A stretch of DNA of 21,166 nt from a virus. The stretch spans positions 1-21,166 of IMG/VR virus record IMGVR_UViG_3300042691_008807, one strand, 5' to 3'. This document shows, piece after piece, positions 1 through 8,246 of this stretch. Numbering within the stretch: the stretch's first letter is position 1; each line of letters starts with the position of its first letter. A program made the translations under genes and the position numbers. The notes below the pieces were generated by a model, which was given only the letters and a program-made list of their open reading frames with translations, was not told the origin of the DNA and made no database searches.

Positions 1-3000
1 CAGCACCAGTTGGACCAGCTGGACCGCCTACACCTTGTGGGCCGTTAGCACCTGGAGTACCCGCAGCACCAGTTGGACCAGCTGGACCGCCTACACCTTG
101 TGGACCGTTAGCACCTGGAGTACCCGCAGCACCAGTTGGACCAGCTGGGCCGCCTACGCCTTGAGGACCGTTAGCACCAGTAGTTCCTGGGGCACCAGTT
201 GGACCAGCTGGGCCGCCTACGCCTTGAGGACCGTTAGCACCTGGAGTACCCGCAGCACCAGTTGGACCAGCTGGGCCGCCTACGCCTTGCGGACCGTTAG
301 CACCCGTAGGGCCTACTCCACCAGTTGGACCAGCACCACCTTGAGCGCCTGAAGGGCCTAAGGCTCCTTGTGACCCCTGGCCTCCTGTAGCCCCTGTTGG
401 ACCAGTTTGTCCGATAGATAGGATAGGGTTACCGAAGTCTTCAGTACCGATATTTGCAGAGTTTGTTTCAGTAGCAAATATAGTCCATTTAACAGAAGTC
501 ACGCCCCCAGAAACCTGGGTAGCATTAGCATACCAATAGTGCGAGTTATCTACACATCTGAATCTGCTTTCACCAGCTACATATTGAGTAGGTGTTAGTT
601 TTGTGTGAACTAGTTCTTCTGCAGTACCTGTACCAGTACCAACGCCAGTAGCTGTAAAGTAAGTACCCACAGCAGAGCTGCTTGACCCAATAAGAGTAAA
701 GTTAGTAGTTCCGCTAGTTTTAATTCTATAAGATTTACCAACTACAAAGCTGCCGGCTGTTATTGTAGTACCAATAGCTGCGCCATTTGCATATACTTGC
801 AGCCAGTTTGTGGTATCTGTTGTAGGGTTAGTAGCTACACCAGTAATACCTGCCACTGTTTTTAGGGCATATATTTTGTTGCTGTAATAAACTACTTGGT
901 TAAATGTGTACGTTCCCGCAGACACCCAGTCTGCAGGGGTTGGAAATACATCCAATGTTGTGATAGCAGATGAAGCGTAGTACACGTATAAGGTCGCGCC
1001 TGTTGGGCCTGTAGTGCCTGCGGGGCCTACAGCTCCGCCAGGTCCTGAAGGACCTGCACTACCTTGAGAGCCTGCAGGACCGTTAGGGCCTAGTAAGCCT
1101 TGAACACCTGTAGGGCCTGCGTTACCTGTAACACCCTGTGAGCCAGCTGGGCCTAAACTTCCCTGTACGCCTGATGGGCCGCTTGAGCCTTGAGGGCCCG
1201 CACCACCTGTTGGGCCTAGGCCGCCTTGTACACCTGATGGGCCTGAAAGTCCTTGAGTACCTGTACCACCTGTTGGGCCTGCTCCACCTTGAGTACCTAT
1301 AGGACCTGTGTTACCAACTGGGCCAGTTGGGCCTGTTGGGCCCAATGTACCTTGAACACCTATAGGTCCGGTGTTACCAGGGCCACCCTGTACACCTGCA
1401 GTACCTAAGTTACCCTGAGTACCTGTAGGACCTCTAGTACCTTGAGAACCCGCTGGTCCTGTAGTACCTAAAGCACCCTGTGTTCCAGTAGGGCCGCCCG
1501 TACCTTGAGGGCCGGCTCCGCCTGTTGGGCCTAAACTACCCTGTGTTCCAATAGGACCGCCTAGGCCTTGAGGGCCAGCTCCGCCTGTTGGGCCTAAGCC
1601 GCCCTGCACACCTAGAGGGCCTGTTAAGCCTTGAGGGCCCCCAGCGCCTGTTGGGCCTAAGCCGCCTTGAACACCTAGAGGGCCTGTTAAGCCTTGAGGG
1701 CCCTGGCCTCCTGTCGGGCCAAGAACACCCTGTGTTCCAATAGGGCCTGTTAAGCCTTGCGCGCCTGGTCCACCTGTTGGGCCTAAGACACCTTGTACAC
1801 CTATAGGGCCGTTAGTACCTTGAGGACCTGCTCCGCCAGTAGGGCCTAAAACGCCTTGAGGGCCCGATGGGCCGTTAGGGCCTAGGACACCTTGCACACC
1901 TAGGGTACCTTGAGGGCCTCCAGTACCTTGCGCACCGTCAATAATAACTGGAATGTTCTCGTAGTCTAGTAGAGTAGTTACCCCACCAGCTAGGTATAGT
2001 TCAGCTTTGATGAACTTTATATTAGCTACAGACGGCGTATATACTTTAGAAGATTCGTTACCAGAGCTAGTATAATCTAGCGTGTAGTCTATACCGTTAG
2101 TGCTGTAGTATATCTTAAAGCGCCCTGCATACGCAGAAGGCACATCAGCTCCTGTAGTAAAGAAAGACTCGTATGTAATAGTTGCTGGTGTATAAGTAGT
2201 TAGGTTATACTTTACAGCTCCAACACTAGGAATAACTTGGTAGACCGTACCAACGCCACCCTCGCCAGCGCGCACACGAATAACAGTAAACGTAGCTATA
2301 CGATCAGCATAACCAGTTCTGGATGCTGTGAACTCTACTGTTGCAACGTCTGAAGTAATAGATGTAACTGTGTAAAGTTTGTGTGGACCAGGGTTAGTTA
2401 AGGTACCAGTTATGCCAGCGCCTTCACTTTTTGTAATAGTCCATAGAGATGTAACGTCTGTGGCACCAGAGAAAACACTAAGCTGTGTATTAGCCCCTGT
2501 ATAGTCGACGGTAGTACCAGCAAAGTCAGAAGGGCAGCCGTGTACTTGGTTACTTAAATCAAAAGCCACACTCTCAAGAACTAGTACCCATGCTCCGGTA
2601 TCCCAGATATACATGTTACCATCTGTAGAATCGATTACAGTTTCGCCTTCGTATAGGCCATCTTCAGCAGTAGTATCGATTAAACGAGTTCCACTTACAC
2701 CTGGAATTGTTTGAACCCAAGCGGTACCGTTCCACATAAACATGCGGCTATCAGTAGTTCTGAACCACTGCATACCAGTTGTTGGGGCTCCAGGAGCTGT
2801 CGCACTAACAATAACCTCACTAGCGCTACCGCCAGAAGCTACCCACGTAGTGCCGCTCCAAATGTATAAGTCTCCAGAACCGGAATCGATTCGAGATTCG
2901 CCTGGGAATGTACCAGCTACTAACAGAGACCCTGTTGGTATTGTGTTGTACGCTGTGAAGTATCTTTCGATAGTGTAATAAGTTACTGTGCCAGTGCCCA

Positions 3001-4156
3001 GCGTGGGTGTAGCTGTGCCGGTACCAGTACCAGCTCCAGTGGCTGTAAATGCCACGCCAATAGTGTTAGCAGATGCGCCAATTGCCATAAAATCTGTAGA
3101 GCCTACAGAAGCAATAGTGTATCGTTTACCAGAAACAAAAGCTCCAGCTGTTACCGCAGCGGGGGCTGCAGCTGTGAATTCGACTCCGATAGTGTTAGCA
3201 GAAGCTCCAAAAGCTGTGTAGTCTGTGGTGCCTGTAGTTAATATTTGGTAAGTAGCTCCAGTCACTATAGCTGTAGCGTTAGCACTAATAACCGAGATAA
3301 GACCAATTATTGTATCTTCTACAACATTAGGGTAGTACGAAGGATATACAATACCTATAGCTGCGGCTACTCCGGTAGTCCCGCCACCTACTCCAGTTGC
3401 GACAAATTCAACACCAATTGTGTTACCACTTGCACCGATTGCAGTAAAGCTAGTATCTCCTACGGTTACAATCCTGTAGCGTTGACCTACTACAAAATTA
3501 CCTGTAGTGGTATTCACTTCAGATACAACTCTATCTACAGTTATAGCTCTCTCTGAAACATAGCTATTTATATTACACCAAATACCATTAATCTTTATAG
3601 GCTGCCCTACTTGGGACCCAACCTCTGAAAAATCAGACACAACTGTACCAGTACCGCTACCTGCTCCAGTAGCTGTAAAATACTGTTCATAAGCTGTACC
3701 AGTACCGCTTCCAGCACCTAGTGCTGTGAATATAACACCTACAGTGTTGGCAGAAGCGCCTATTAGTGTATAGTCTGTTGTACCAACAGTTAAGATAATA
3801 TACTGTCTACCAATTTCAAAGCCATTTGATGCAGATGTTGTGATAGCCCCAATGGAAGCATAAGTTGCTGCGGTATCCCCTAAAGTTAATATCTTATAGC
3901 GTCTACCTGTAGTAACTGAAGAGACTGCAACAGTAGTGCCTGGTACACTCACAGTATTGCCACGAACAGTAGCATTATCCGCTAAGGTTCTTGTGGCGTC
4001 TGGAGGGGTTACTGAAGTAATATCTCTGAGATAATCTACAGATCCATCAACTACAGTTTGAAATAGTCTAAAACCGTAAGTTACATCGTAAGCTAAATAA
4101 GCTGATGAACCTGGGGTAATATTTGAAATAGTTAACTCTGTAAAAGGAGTTGGCAT
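1..4156 (-). CDS. Collagen-like tail fiber protein, partial (3' end beyond the left edge)
   Basis: One frame starting at ATG 4156 stays open to the left edge: at least 1385 codons with no stop. The start overlaps the stop of the J-like gene (TAATG) and has a perfect AGGAGG at 4163-4168. Layout by residue: 1-80 unique N-terminus, probably the part that attaches to the tip; about 80-382 a run of Gly/Thr-rich modules; about 400-525 three copies of a (Y/F)xWxxxxWV-type repeat centred near 431, 476 and 516; 525-740 non-repetitive; 741-1055 collagen-like, 105 uninterrupted G-X-Y triplets; 1076-1118 a carbohydrate-binding-like segment; 1135-1179 another Gly/Thr module; 1180-1248 unique; 1249 to the edge, collagen-like again. 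Collagen-like rods in phages form trimeric fibers, so a receptor-binding fiber is likely by family knowledge and by position after J. The C-terminal tip, which would usually decide host range, is outside the window. Base use is more GC-rich in the collagen blocks because of Gly/Pro codons. Confidence 0.9.
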   Translation of the reverse strand, partial: MPTPFTELTISNITPGSSAYLAYDVTYGFRLFQTVVDGSVDYLRDITSVTPPDATRTLADNATVRGNTVSVPGTTVAVSSVTTGRRYKILTLGDTAATYASIGAITTSASNGFEIGRQYIILTVGTTDYTLIGASANTVGVIFTALGAGSGTGTAYEQYFTATGAGSGTGTVVSDFSEVGSQVGQPIKINGIWCNINSYVSERAITVDRVVSEVNTTTGNFVVGQRYRIVTVGDTSFTAIGASGNTIGVEFVATGVGGGTTGVAAAIGIVYPSYYPNVVEDTIIGLISVISANATAIVTGATYQILTTGTTDYTAFGASANTIGVEFTAAAPAAVTAGAFVSGKRYTIASVGSTDFMAIGASANTIGVAFTATGAGTGTGTATPTLGTGTVTYYTIERYFTAYNTIPTGSLLVAGTFPGESRIDSGSGDLYIWSGTTWVASGGSASEVIVSATAPGAPTTGMQWFRTTDSRMFMWNGTAWVQTIPGVSGTRLIDTTAEDGLYEGETVIDSTDGNMYIWDTGAWVLVLESVAFDLSNQVHGCPSDFAGTTVDYTGANTQLSVFSGATDVTSLWTITKSEGAGITGTLTNPGPHKLYTVTSITSDVATVEFTASRTGYADRIATFTVIRVRAGEGGVGTVYQVIPSVGAVKYNLTTYTPATITYESFFTTGADVPSAYAGRFKIYYSTNGIDYTLDYTSSGNESSKVYTPSVANIKFIKAELYLAGGVTTLLDYENIPVIIDGAQGTGGPQGTLGVQGVLGPNGPSGPQGVLGPTGGAGPQGTNGPIGVQGVLGPTGGPGAQGLTGPIGTQGVLGPTGGQGPQGLTGPLGVQGGLGPTGAGGPQGLTGPLGVQGGLGPTGGAGPQGLGGPIGTQGSLGPTGGAGPQGTGGPTGTQGALGTTGPAGSQGTRGPTGTQGNLGTAGVQGGPGNTGPIGVQGTLGPTGPTGPVGNTGPIGTQGGAGPTGGTGTQGLSGPSGVQGGLGPTGGAGPQGSSGPSGVQGSLGPAGSQGVTGNAGPTGVQGLLGPNGPAGSQGSAGPSGPGGAVGPAGTTGPTGATLYVYYASSAITTLDVFPTPADWVSAGTYTFNQVVYYSNKIYALKTVAGITGVATNPTTDTTNWLQVYANGAAIGTTITAGSFVVGKSYRIKTSGTTNFTLIGSSSSAVGTYFTATGVGTGTGTAEELVHTKLTPTQYVAGESRFRCVDNSHYWYANATQVSGGVTSVKWTIFATETNSANIGTEDFGNPILSIGQTGPTGATGGQGSQGALGPSGAQGGAGPTGGVGPTGANGPQGVGGPAGPTGAAGTPGANGPQGVGGPAGPTGAPGTTGANGPQGVGGPAGPTGAAGTPGANGPQGVGGPAGPTGAAGTPGANGPQGVGGPAGPTGA
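2..316 (-). repeat. 63-bp tandem repeats in the second collagen block, five copies
   Basis: Five consecutive 63-bp units start at 2, 65, 128, 191 and 254. Each encodes 21 residues, that is seven G-X-Y triplets. Units 1 and 2 differ at one base. Units 3-5 share most positions, with changed triplets at the unit ends. A degenerate sixth unit follows at 317. The array is cut by the left edge, so the copy number is unknown. The near-identity suggests recent expansion by slippage or unequal recombination. Confidence 0.9.
620..754 (-). repeat. Isolated Gly/Thr-rich module between the collagen blocks
   Basis: Fiber residues about 1135-1179 are another copy of the module found near the fiber N-terminus. 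It has the G-x-F-V-V-G-K-x-Y-x-I opening, the G-T-T-N-F-T-L-I-G core and the Y-F-T-A-T-G-V followed by GTGTGT ending. The usual A-S-A-N-T is replaced by a Ser run. It lies directly after the carbohydrate-binding-like segment (805-931). Confidence 0.85.
805..931 (-). other. Carbohydrate-binding-like (CBM5/12-type) segment in the fiber
   Basis: Fiber residues about 1076-1118 follow the pattern W-x-x-G-x-Y-x-x-x-x-V-V-Y-Y-x-x-K-I-Y-A, then a T/N/P-rich stretch and a closing W. That order (Trp, G-x-Y, V-V-Y, Y, Trp) is typical of CBM5/12 chitin-binding-type modules, which are about 40-50 residues. It sits between the first collagen rod and a Gly/Thr module, a plausible place for a glycan-contact domain. 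The pattern match is by eye. Confidence 0.5.
992..1936 (-). repeat. First collagen block, 105 G-X-Y triplets with a 63-bp period
   Basis: In the fiber frame every third codon is Gly from 1936 down to 992. The triplets fall into groups of seven following roughly GxQ GxL GPT GGA GPQ GLT GPI, that is 21 residues or 63 bp, repeated about a dozen times with divergence. The N-terminal end (1936-1880) and C-terminal end (1060-992) are less regular. The period is the same as in the array at the left edge, but these copies are older and more diverged. Confidence 0.9.
3011..3910 (-). repeat. Cluster of Gly/Thr-rich modules in the fiber N-terminal third
   Basis: A module of about 40-45 residues recurs: G-x-F-V-x-G-x-x-Y-x-I, then G-x-T-D-(F/Y)-T-x-I-G-A-S-x-N-T-(I/V)-G-V-x-F-T-A, ending in a GTGTGT-like run. 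Clear copies lie at 3823-3692, 3502-3365, 3265-3152 (end degenerate) and 3145-3011. A diverged copy lies at about 3910-3835, and a half copy of the C-terminal part at 3691-3644. Two copies (3265-3152 and 3145-3011) are almost back to back. Structure and function are unknown; the Gly/Ser/Thr/Val content and alternating pattern suggest small beta domains. Confidence 0.85.
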
Positions 4157-7100
4157 TAAATTCCTCCTGAGACGGTCTTCTTGGCCCCAGATGCACCATT
4201 AAAGACATAATCGTCTGGTGCTACAATTTTTTTACCGTTTAAGGTGGGTGAAGTACTGAAGTGGCCGCCTCTTGGAACGCCAAGCTGATTAATAGTGCCC
4301 GGCACTCCTGTAGTAATTATAGCTGCTAGTATAGTAGCGTAAACCGGGGTGCTTGCGGCTCCTGTTAATCCTACGGCTTGAATATCAAACTCATAGTTAC
4401 CCTCGTTTACGTTTTCAAGGATATACTGGGTTGCAGTTTTAGGTAGCTTAACAGTAGATTTACCGGAAGGGCCTATTATATTTAATCTATACTCTTTTAA
4501 ATTATTGTAAAGAGATGTGGTTGAATTAACGGCGTCATTCATAGGTGGCGTCCACCTCAAGACTATATCTAACCCAATGACGGAGCTAACACTATCTTGT
4601 GTAGAAGCACCAGAAATTTTTGGACTTAAAGAAGCGGTAAAGTTCGTAATCACTGGCACTATCTCATTAAAGTCTATAGTGCCAGTATCTTCGGATAAAT
4701 AGAGTTCATCTAATTCATCAAATTTCTGGTTGTAGTGTTCTGTAGCACTAATAGCGTATGTGCCAGGCGATTCTTCAGCTATACCTAATACTCTATATAG
4801 TTTAGAGCTACCTTCAACTGTTGCATTATTTAAAGTATTTGATAGAGCCCATATAAAGTCCACCTCAGGTGCTGCAGAAAAGCTAGGAGAAACTGTAAGA
4901 GTATTGATACCACTTCCTGAAGATGTAGTAACAACTCTATTTTCTAAGTGGCTATCCGGTACCCAGAAAACCTTTACCTCATTACCAGAATCATCAACTA
5001 AAGTTGCTGCTTCTACTTCTGTGTCGACTCCTGCAATAATATCACCTTCAACATAGGGAACCGTGGATATAGTAGCAGCAGGTTGAGCTAAATAAGCCGC
5101 GGACCCAGGTACGAGAACATGTAAAGTATATGTTCCAGCACCTAAGTTAACAGCCTTATCTAGTACTATTGAACTTGTAGTAGATGATATAATACGTCCA
5201 GAGTTTCTTATTCTATACCTGTCAGCGTCTTGGACTCTAATAATACTGCCCGGGCGCAGAAACCCTGCGTTTTCTCCAGTCTTAAATACTAGAATTTCTC
5301 TGTTTAGTTTGCTTGTTAATAGTTTCCACTTAGCGTATCTAATAGCTTGCCCGCGAGAAGTCGCTCCAAAAGCGACAACATCTTCTGAGTAAACACGATT
5401 CTTATGGATCATGTCCTCTACGTCATCTACAAGCTCAATGGTTTGTGTGTACAAATTCTTTCTATCGTTAAATGTAACAGCTATTTGATTAGGTCGCGTT
5501 TTATTGCCAGTACCTTCATAGCTGAATGTACCGCCTATAATATTGCTTTTTGTAAAAGTGTACATTGGCTCGCCGGGTCTATCGGCTTCAAGCACCAGCT
5601 GTCCGTCCATCCAATAAGGTATAGAAAACATTATGGAACAAAAATCTTTAATTATTTTGTAAGCTTCGGTAGCTTGCGTAAGGTACACTCCGCACGTAAA
5701 GCGAGGCTCTAATCCTCCCTCCCCATCAGGCACAAGTTCGTCACACCTTCTAGCTAGCGAGTAGAAAGAGTACCTATTTATTTGATCCGCAGATAGCCAG
5801 TTCCCTAGCCCAAATCTATTTTCTAGCAATAGTGTTCTAAGTACCCATACAGGGTTATCGCAGTATGCTGTTCTAAATAACCCGTCCCAAGGCTGATATG
5901 TTGATTCCTGCGTGCCATTAGTGACGTGCCTTTTGTAGTTAGCGACGCCATCATTAGACTCTCTTCTAGTCATATAGTTTGTAGGTACTTCACATCTTAT
6001 ACCATAACAATGGTACATACGTTCTGGTATAGTACCCTCAAATTCTTGACTATCAAACATAACAGCTGCATAAGCTGAGTGTGGGTATGATAGTCTATCT
6101 TCTATAAATCCTTGTACTGACTTGACAGTAGTTCCATTACTATAATCGTAAGATCCCATTTTATAGTTTACTGGAGTTACTCTTCGTATACGAATTCTAA
6201 ATTGATCAAATGGTTTATACTGGTCTATATTAAAAGAAAACTCATGGTCTGAACTTTCTTGGTCTCTACCGTATATATCCCCACTAGAATAAAACCCTAA
6301 TGGTGACTGTTTTCCATTCCACACCCAAGCATAAGAAGAGGCTAACTGAGCAGCTGTTGGCCCAAAAACCTGCTGGGTGGCCCAGGCTCCTGAGCCGGAT
6401 TTGTAATCAAAAAATACTAATATAGTTATCCCTGCGTCCCCCTTTTCTTGGTTAGTACGCTTGACAGAGCTTAAACTACTTGTATTTATTGTTAAAAGAA
6501 TTCGGTCGCAAGTAACTGGAAGATTGGCGTCAGAAACTACAGTTATTTCTCCACCTGATGTAGCGTATTCTACAGCGGTTTTATCTTTTCCAAATATTAG
6601 TTTTTGCCCATAAAAATCCGTGTACTGCTTTAATTCAGTACCTACTGTTTTGCCAAAGCTAGCATTAGAGAAACCGCCTATGTTAACTACAGGGTCCTGA
6701 TGCATAGTACCTGTGCGAAAATTTACTTTTACAAACTTATAATTAAGAGCCGATGCATCAGGCTGTCCTAATTCTATACCGGCTGCGCCAATATCAGTGT
6801 AAAAAGTGCCGCTTATAGGAGCTACAGCACTATTGAGTAATGTAACCCCCGACGCTGTTATCTTACCGTAAGCAAAAAAGTCAAAAGTTATAGCAGCACC
6901 TGATACCGCTGTAGTTATTGCGGGAGATACAGTAGCGCTAGTAGAACTTGCTCTTTCTACAATTTCTCCTACATAATCACTACCTGCGGGGCCTGCCCCA
7001 GCGATACGTACTTTTTGAAATAGGCCCCCATCTCCAAGAGTTTCAGAGGCTATCATAGCAACATCAAAAAAAGCTCCAGCAGTATTTACGGTAGTGCTGC

Positions 7101-7377
7101 CTGCAGAAGCGGTTGCACTTCCGGCAGCTTTATAGCCTTTTTGAATTCGTATTGGTCTTATATTGTTTAATGTGTATAAACCACCGTCATCAAGAACTAT
7201 GTCTGCAGAGCTGGCAGTAGTAGTAGCGGAAAAAGTTCTATTCGCTACTATATGCTGCTTATCTGAATTAACTATAGGAGTCTTATTTAAATAGATAGAA
7301 GAGAGCCCATTTACGAGCTCTATCTCCCCCTCAGAAATAAGGTCATATATTATTAATGTGTTTCTTTTAAAGGTCAT
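4156..7377 (-). CDS. Tail tip / central fiber protein, lambda gpJ-like
   Basis: This 1073-residue protein is close to lambda gpJ in length (about 1130). The N-terminus (D-L-I-S-E-G, residues 12-17; L-V-N-G-L-x-S-I-Y-L, residues 21-30) is the characteristic J opening. An R-T-G-T-x-x-Q motif at 221-227 matches the R-x-G-T-x-x-Q site of J proteins, but it comes about 140 residues late because of an Ala/Ser/Thr-rich insertion (about 45-205). A fibronectin type III-like domain lies at about 905-1018, with W-T-P-P and a Y-x-F-x-I-x-A-V-G strand, as in J. By family knowledge J forms the trimeric tip that contacts the host receptor or anchors fibers. It is the last gene of the M-L-K-I-J series and overlaps the fiber gene by one base. 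The preceding stop is 11 bp upstream, and a weak AAGAGA precedes the start. J identity is secure; receptor function is inferred. Confidence 0.9.
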   Translation of the reverse strand: MTFKRNTLIIYDLISEGEIELVNGLSSIYLNKTPIVNSDKQHIVANRTFSATTTASSADIVLDDGGLYTLNNIRPIRIQKGYKAAGSATASAGSTTVNTAGAFFDVAMIASETLGDGGLFQKVRIAGAGPAGSDYVGEIVERASSTSATVSPAITTAVSGAAITFDFFAYGKITASGVTLLNSAVAPISGTFYTDIGAAGIELGQPDASALNYKFVKVNFRTGTMHQDPVVNIGGFSNASFGKTVGTELKQYTDFYGQKLIFGKDKTAVEYATSGGEITVVSDANLPVTCDRILLTINTSSLSSVKRTNQEKGDAGITILVFFDYKSGSGAWATQQVFGPTAAQLASSYAWVWNGKQSPLGFYSSGDIYGRDQESSDHEFSFNIDQYKPFDQFRIRIRRVTPVNYKMGSYDYSNGTTVKSVQGFIEDRLSYPHSAYAAVMFDSQEFEGTIPERMYHCYGIRCEVPTNYMTRRESNDGVANYKRHVTNGTQESTYQPWDGLFRTAYCDNPVWVLRTLLLENRFGLGNWLSADQINRYSFYSLARRCDELVPDGEGGLEPRFTCGVYLTQATEAYKIIKDFCSIMFSIPYWMDGQLVLEADRPGEPMYTFTKSNIIGGTFSYEGTGNKTRPNQIAVTFNDRKNLYTQTIELVDDVEDMIHKNRVYSEDVVAFGATSRGQAIRYAKWKLLTSKLNREILVFKTGENAGFLRPGSIIRVQDADRYRIRNSGRIISSTTSSIVLDKAVNLGAGTYTLHVLVPGSAAYLAQPAATISTVPYVEGDIIAGVDTEVEAATLVDDSGNEVKVFWVPDSHLENRVVTTSSGSGINTLTVSPSFSAAPEVDFIWALSNTLNNATVEGSSKLYRVLGIAEESPGTYAISATEHYNQKFDELDELYLSEDTGTIDFNEIVPVITNFTASLSPKISGASTQDSVSSVIGLDIVLRWTPPMNDAVNSTTSLYNNLKEYRLNIIGPSGKSTVKLPKTATQYILENVNEGNYEFDIQAVGLTGAASTPVYATILAAIITTGVPGTINQLGVPRGGHFSTSPTLNGKKIVAPDDYVFNGASGAKKTVSGGI
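4163..4168 (-). promoter_or_regulatory. Ribosome binding site of the fiber gene (AGGAGG)
   Basis: A full-consensus AGGAGG lies 6 bases before ATG 4156, inside the last codons of the J-like gene. With the TAATG overlap it fixes the fiber start and suggests efficient, partly coupled translation. Confidence 0.9.
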
Positions 7378-7388
7378 ATAAATTTCTC

Positions 7389-8246
7389 TTACGGAGCATT
7401 CATTACAAAATCGTCCGTGCCTAGCATTTTTATACCCGAATTTTGATCATCTACAGCATTCTGTATAGTAACTGTGGGAGCCGTAGGGGCCGAGTTTACA
7501 GTGATTTGTGTTGGTCCTGTGTACTTTCCGCCACGAAACACCGCGCCAGGGGGTGGGGTAGGCTGGTTGTATCTATTGCCTCCTGTAACGCCCTCATCTG
7601 GCACCGGCTCCTCTATATATGTCGCCTCGCTAGCCCAAAAACCGCCTATAGACCCAGAGGAAATAACTATACCGCCGACCATCATTTCTCCGCAAAGAAC
7701 TGGCACGGGTTTGCCCGATACTACTGTATTTTCTGGCCCGTTGAACAGGTAATTAGTATCGTTATCGTCAACTGAAGGATCAGGAGCTAATAACTGCTGA
7801 ATACCTATTACAGCTAAGTTAACTGCCAAGCCAAGAGCTACTGACTCAATAAAACTTACTGTGGTTAAACCACCTAAAGTACCACCAGTTCCTATACCAG
7901 GAATTAAATAAGGAGCAAATATTAATAGAGTAACTATTACTATAGCGGCTAATATTTTTGCAGAACCGGATTTACTACCAGTTGGTATAGGGGTTATAAC
8001 TATAGTACCTTTTCCGATTGGGTGAAGATACTCTTCTTGCTCTTGCATTATATATTCGCCTGTTTGTATGGACATATCTCCGCCGGCGTTATAAAAGTCT
8101 ATGAGATCTTTTCTGCTTTCAGGATAATTAGCCTCTATACACGCAAAAATATCTTTATATTCAGTAGCTACTATATTCCATTTACGACCATACTTTTCAC
8201 CTAGAAAGCCTTCTAAAATCACTTCCTTTGTATCTGTAGATGCCAT
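7389..8246 (-). CDS. Tail assembly protein, lambda gpI-like
   Basis: This 285-residue protein has a beta-grasp-like N-terminal half (residues 1-85). Two hydrophobic, probably membrane-active segments follow at about 97-120 and 130-154. Next comes the conserved gpI signature, Y-L-F-N-G-P-E-N-T then G-K-P-V-P-V-L-C-G-E-M-M-V-G-G (about 166-192). Residues after 205 are Pro/Thr/Gly-rich. Lambda gpI is needed for tip assembly; how it acts is not well defined. The hydrophobic pair is often discussed as a membrane-insertion element. The gene lies between K and J as in lambda. Its start, ATG 8246 with GGAG seven bases upstream, is inside the K gene (50-bp overlap). Confidence 0.85.
   Translation of the reverse strand: MASTDTKEVILEGFLGEKYGRKWNIVATEYKDIFACIEANYPESRKDLIDFYNAGGDMSIQTGEYIMQEQEEYLHPIGKGTIVITPIPTGSKSGSAKILAAIVIVTLLIFAPYLIPGIGTGGTLGGLTTVSFIESVALGLAVNLAVIGIQQLLAPDPSVDDNDTNYLFNGPENTVVSGKPVPVLCGEMMVGGIVISSGSIGGFWASEATYIEEPVPDEGVTGGNRYNQPTPPPGAVFRGGKYTGPTQITVNSAPTAPTVTIQNAVDDQNSGIKMLGTDDFVMNAP

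Noticed and set aside
35-352. A 105-codon plus-strand ORF with Trp/Ser/Thr repeats
   Set aside because: It is the antisense reading of the collagen repeats (Gly-Pro-Thr codons read backwards give Trp/Ser/Thr). It has no ribosome binding site and covers only the repeat array.
2-1936. Possible CRISPR array or satellite DNA, because of regular 63-bp repeats
   Set aside because: There are no spacers of unrelated sequence, and the repeats keep a Gly codon every third position in one open frame. They are coding collagen repeats.
2742-3556. Three adjacent plus-strand ORFs opposite the fiber gene
   Set aside because: The minus-strand fiber frame runs without a stop through the whole region and shows clear repeats. 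The plus ORFs lack start signals and recognisable composition.
620-3910. Possible diversity-generating retroelement target in the fiber
   Set aside because: I found no reverse transcriptase gene or template repeat here. Differences between module copies are spread over all bases and not concentrated at adenines. The fiber C-terminus, the usual target, is outside the window.
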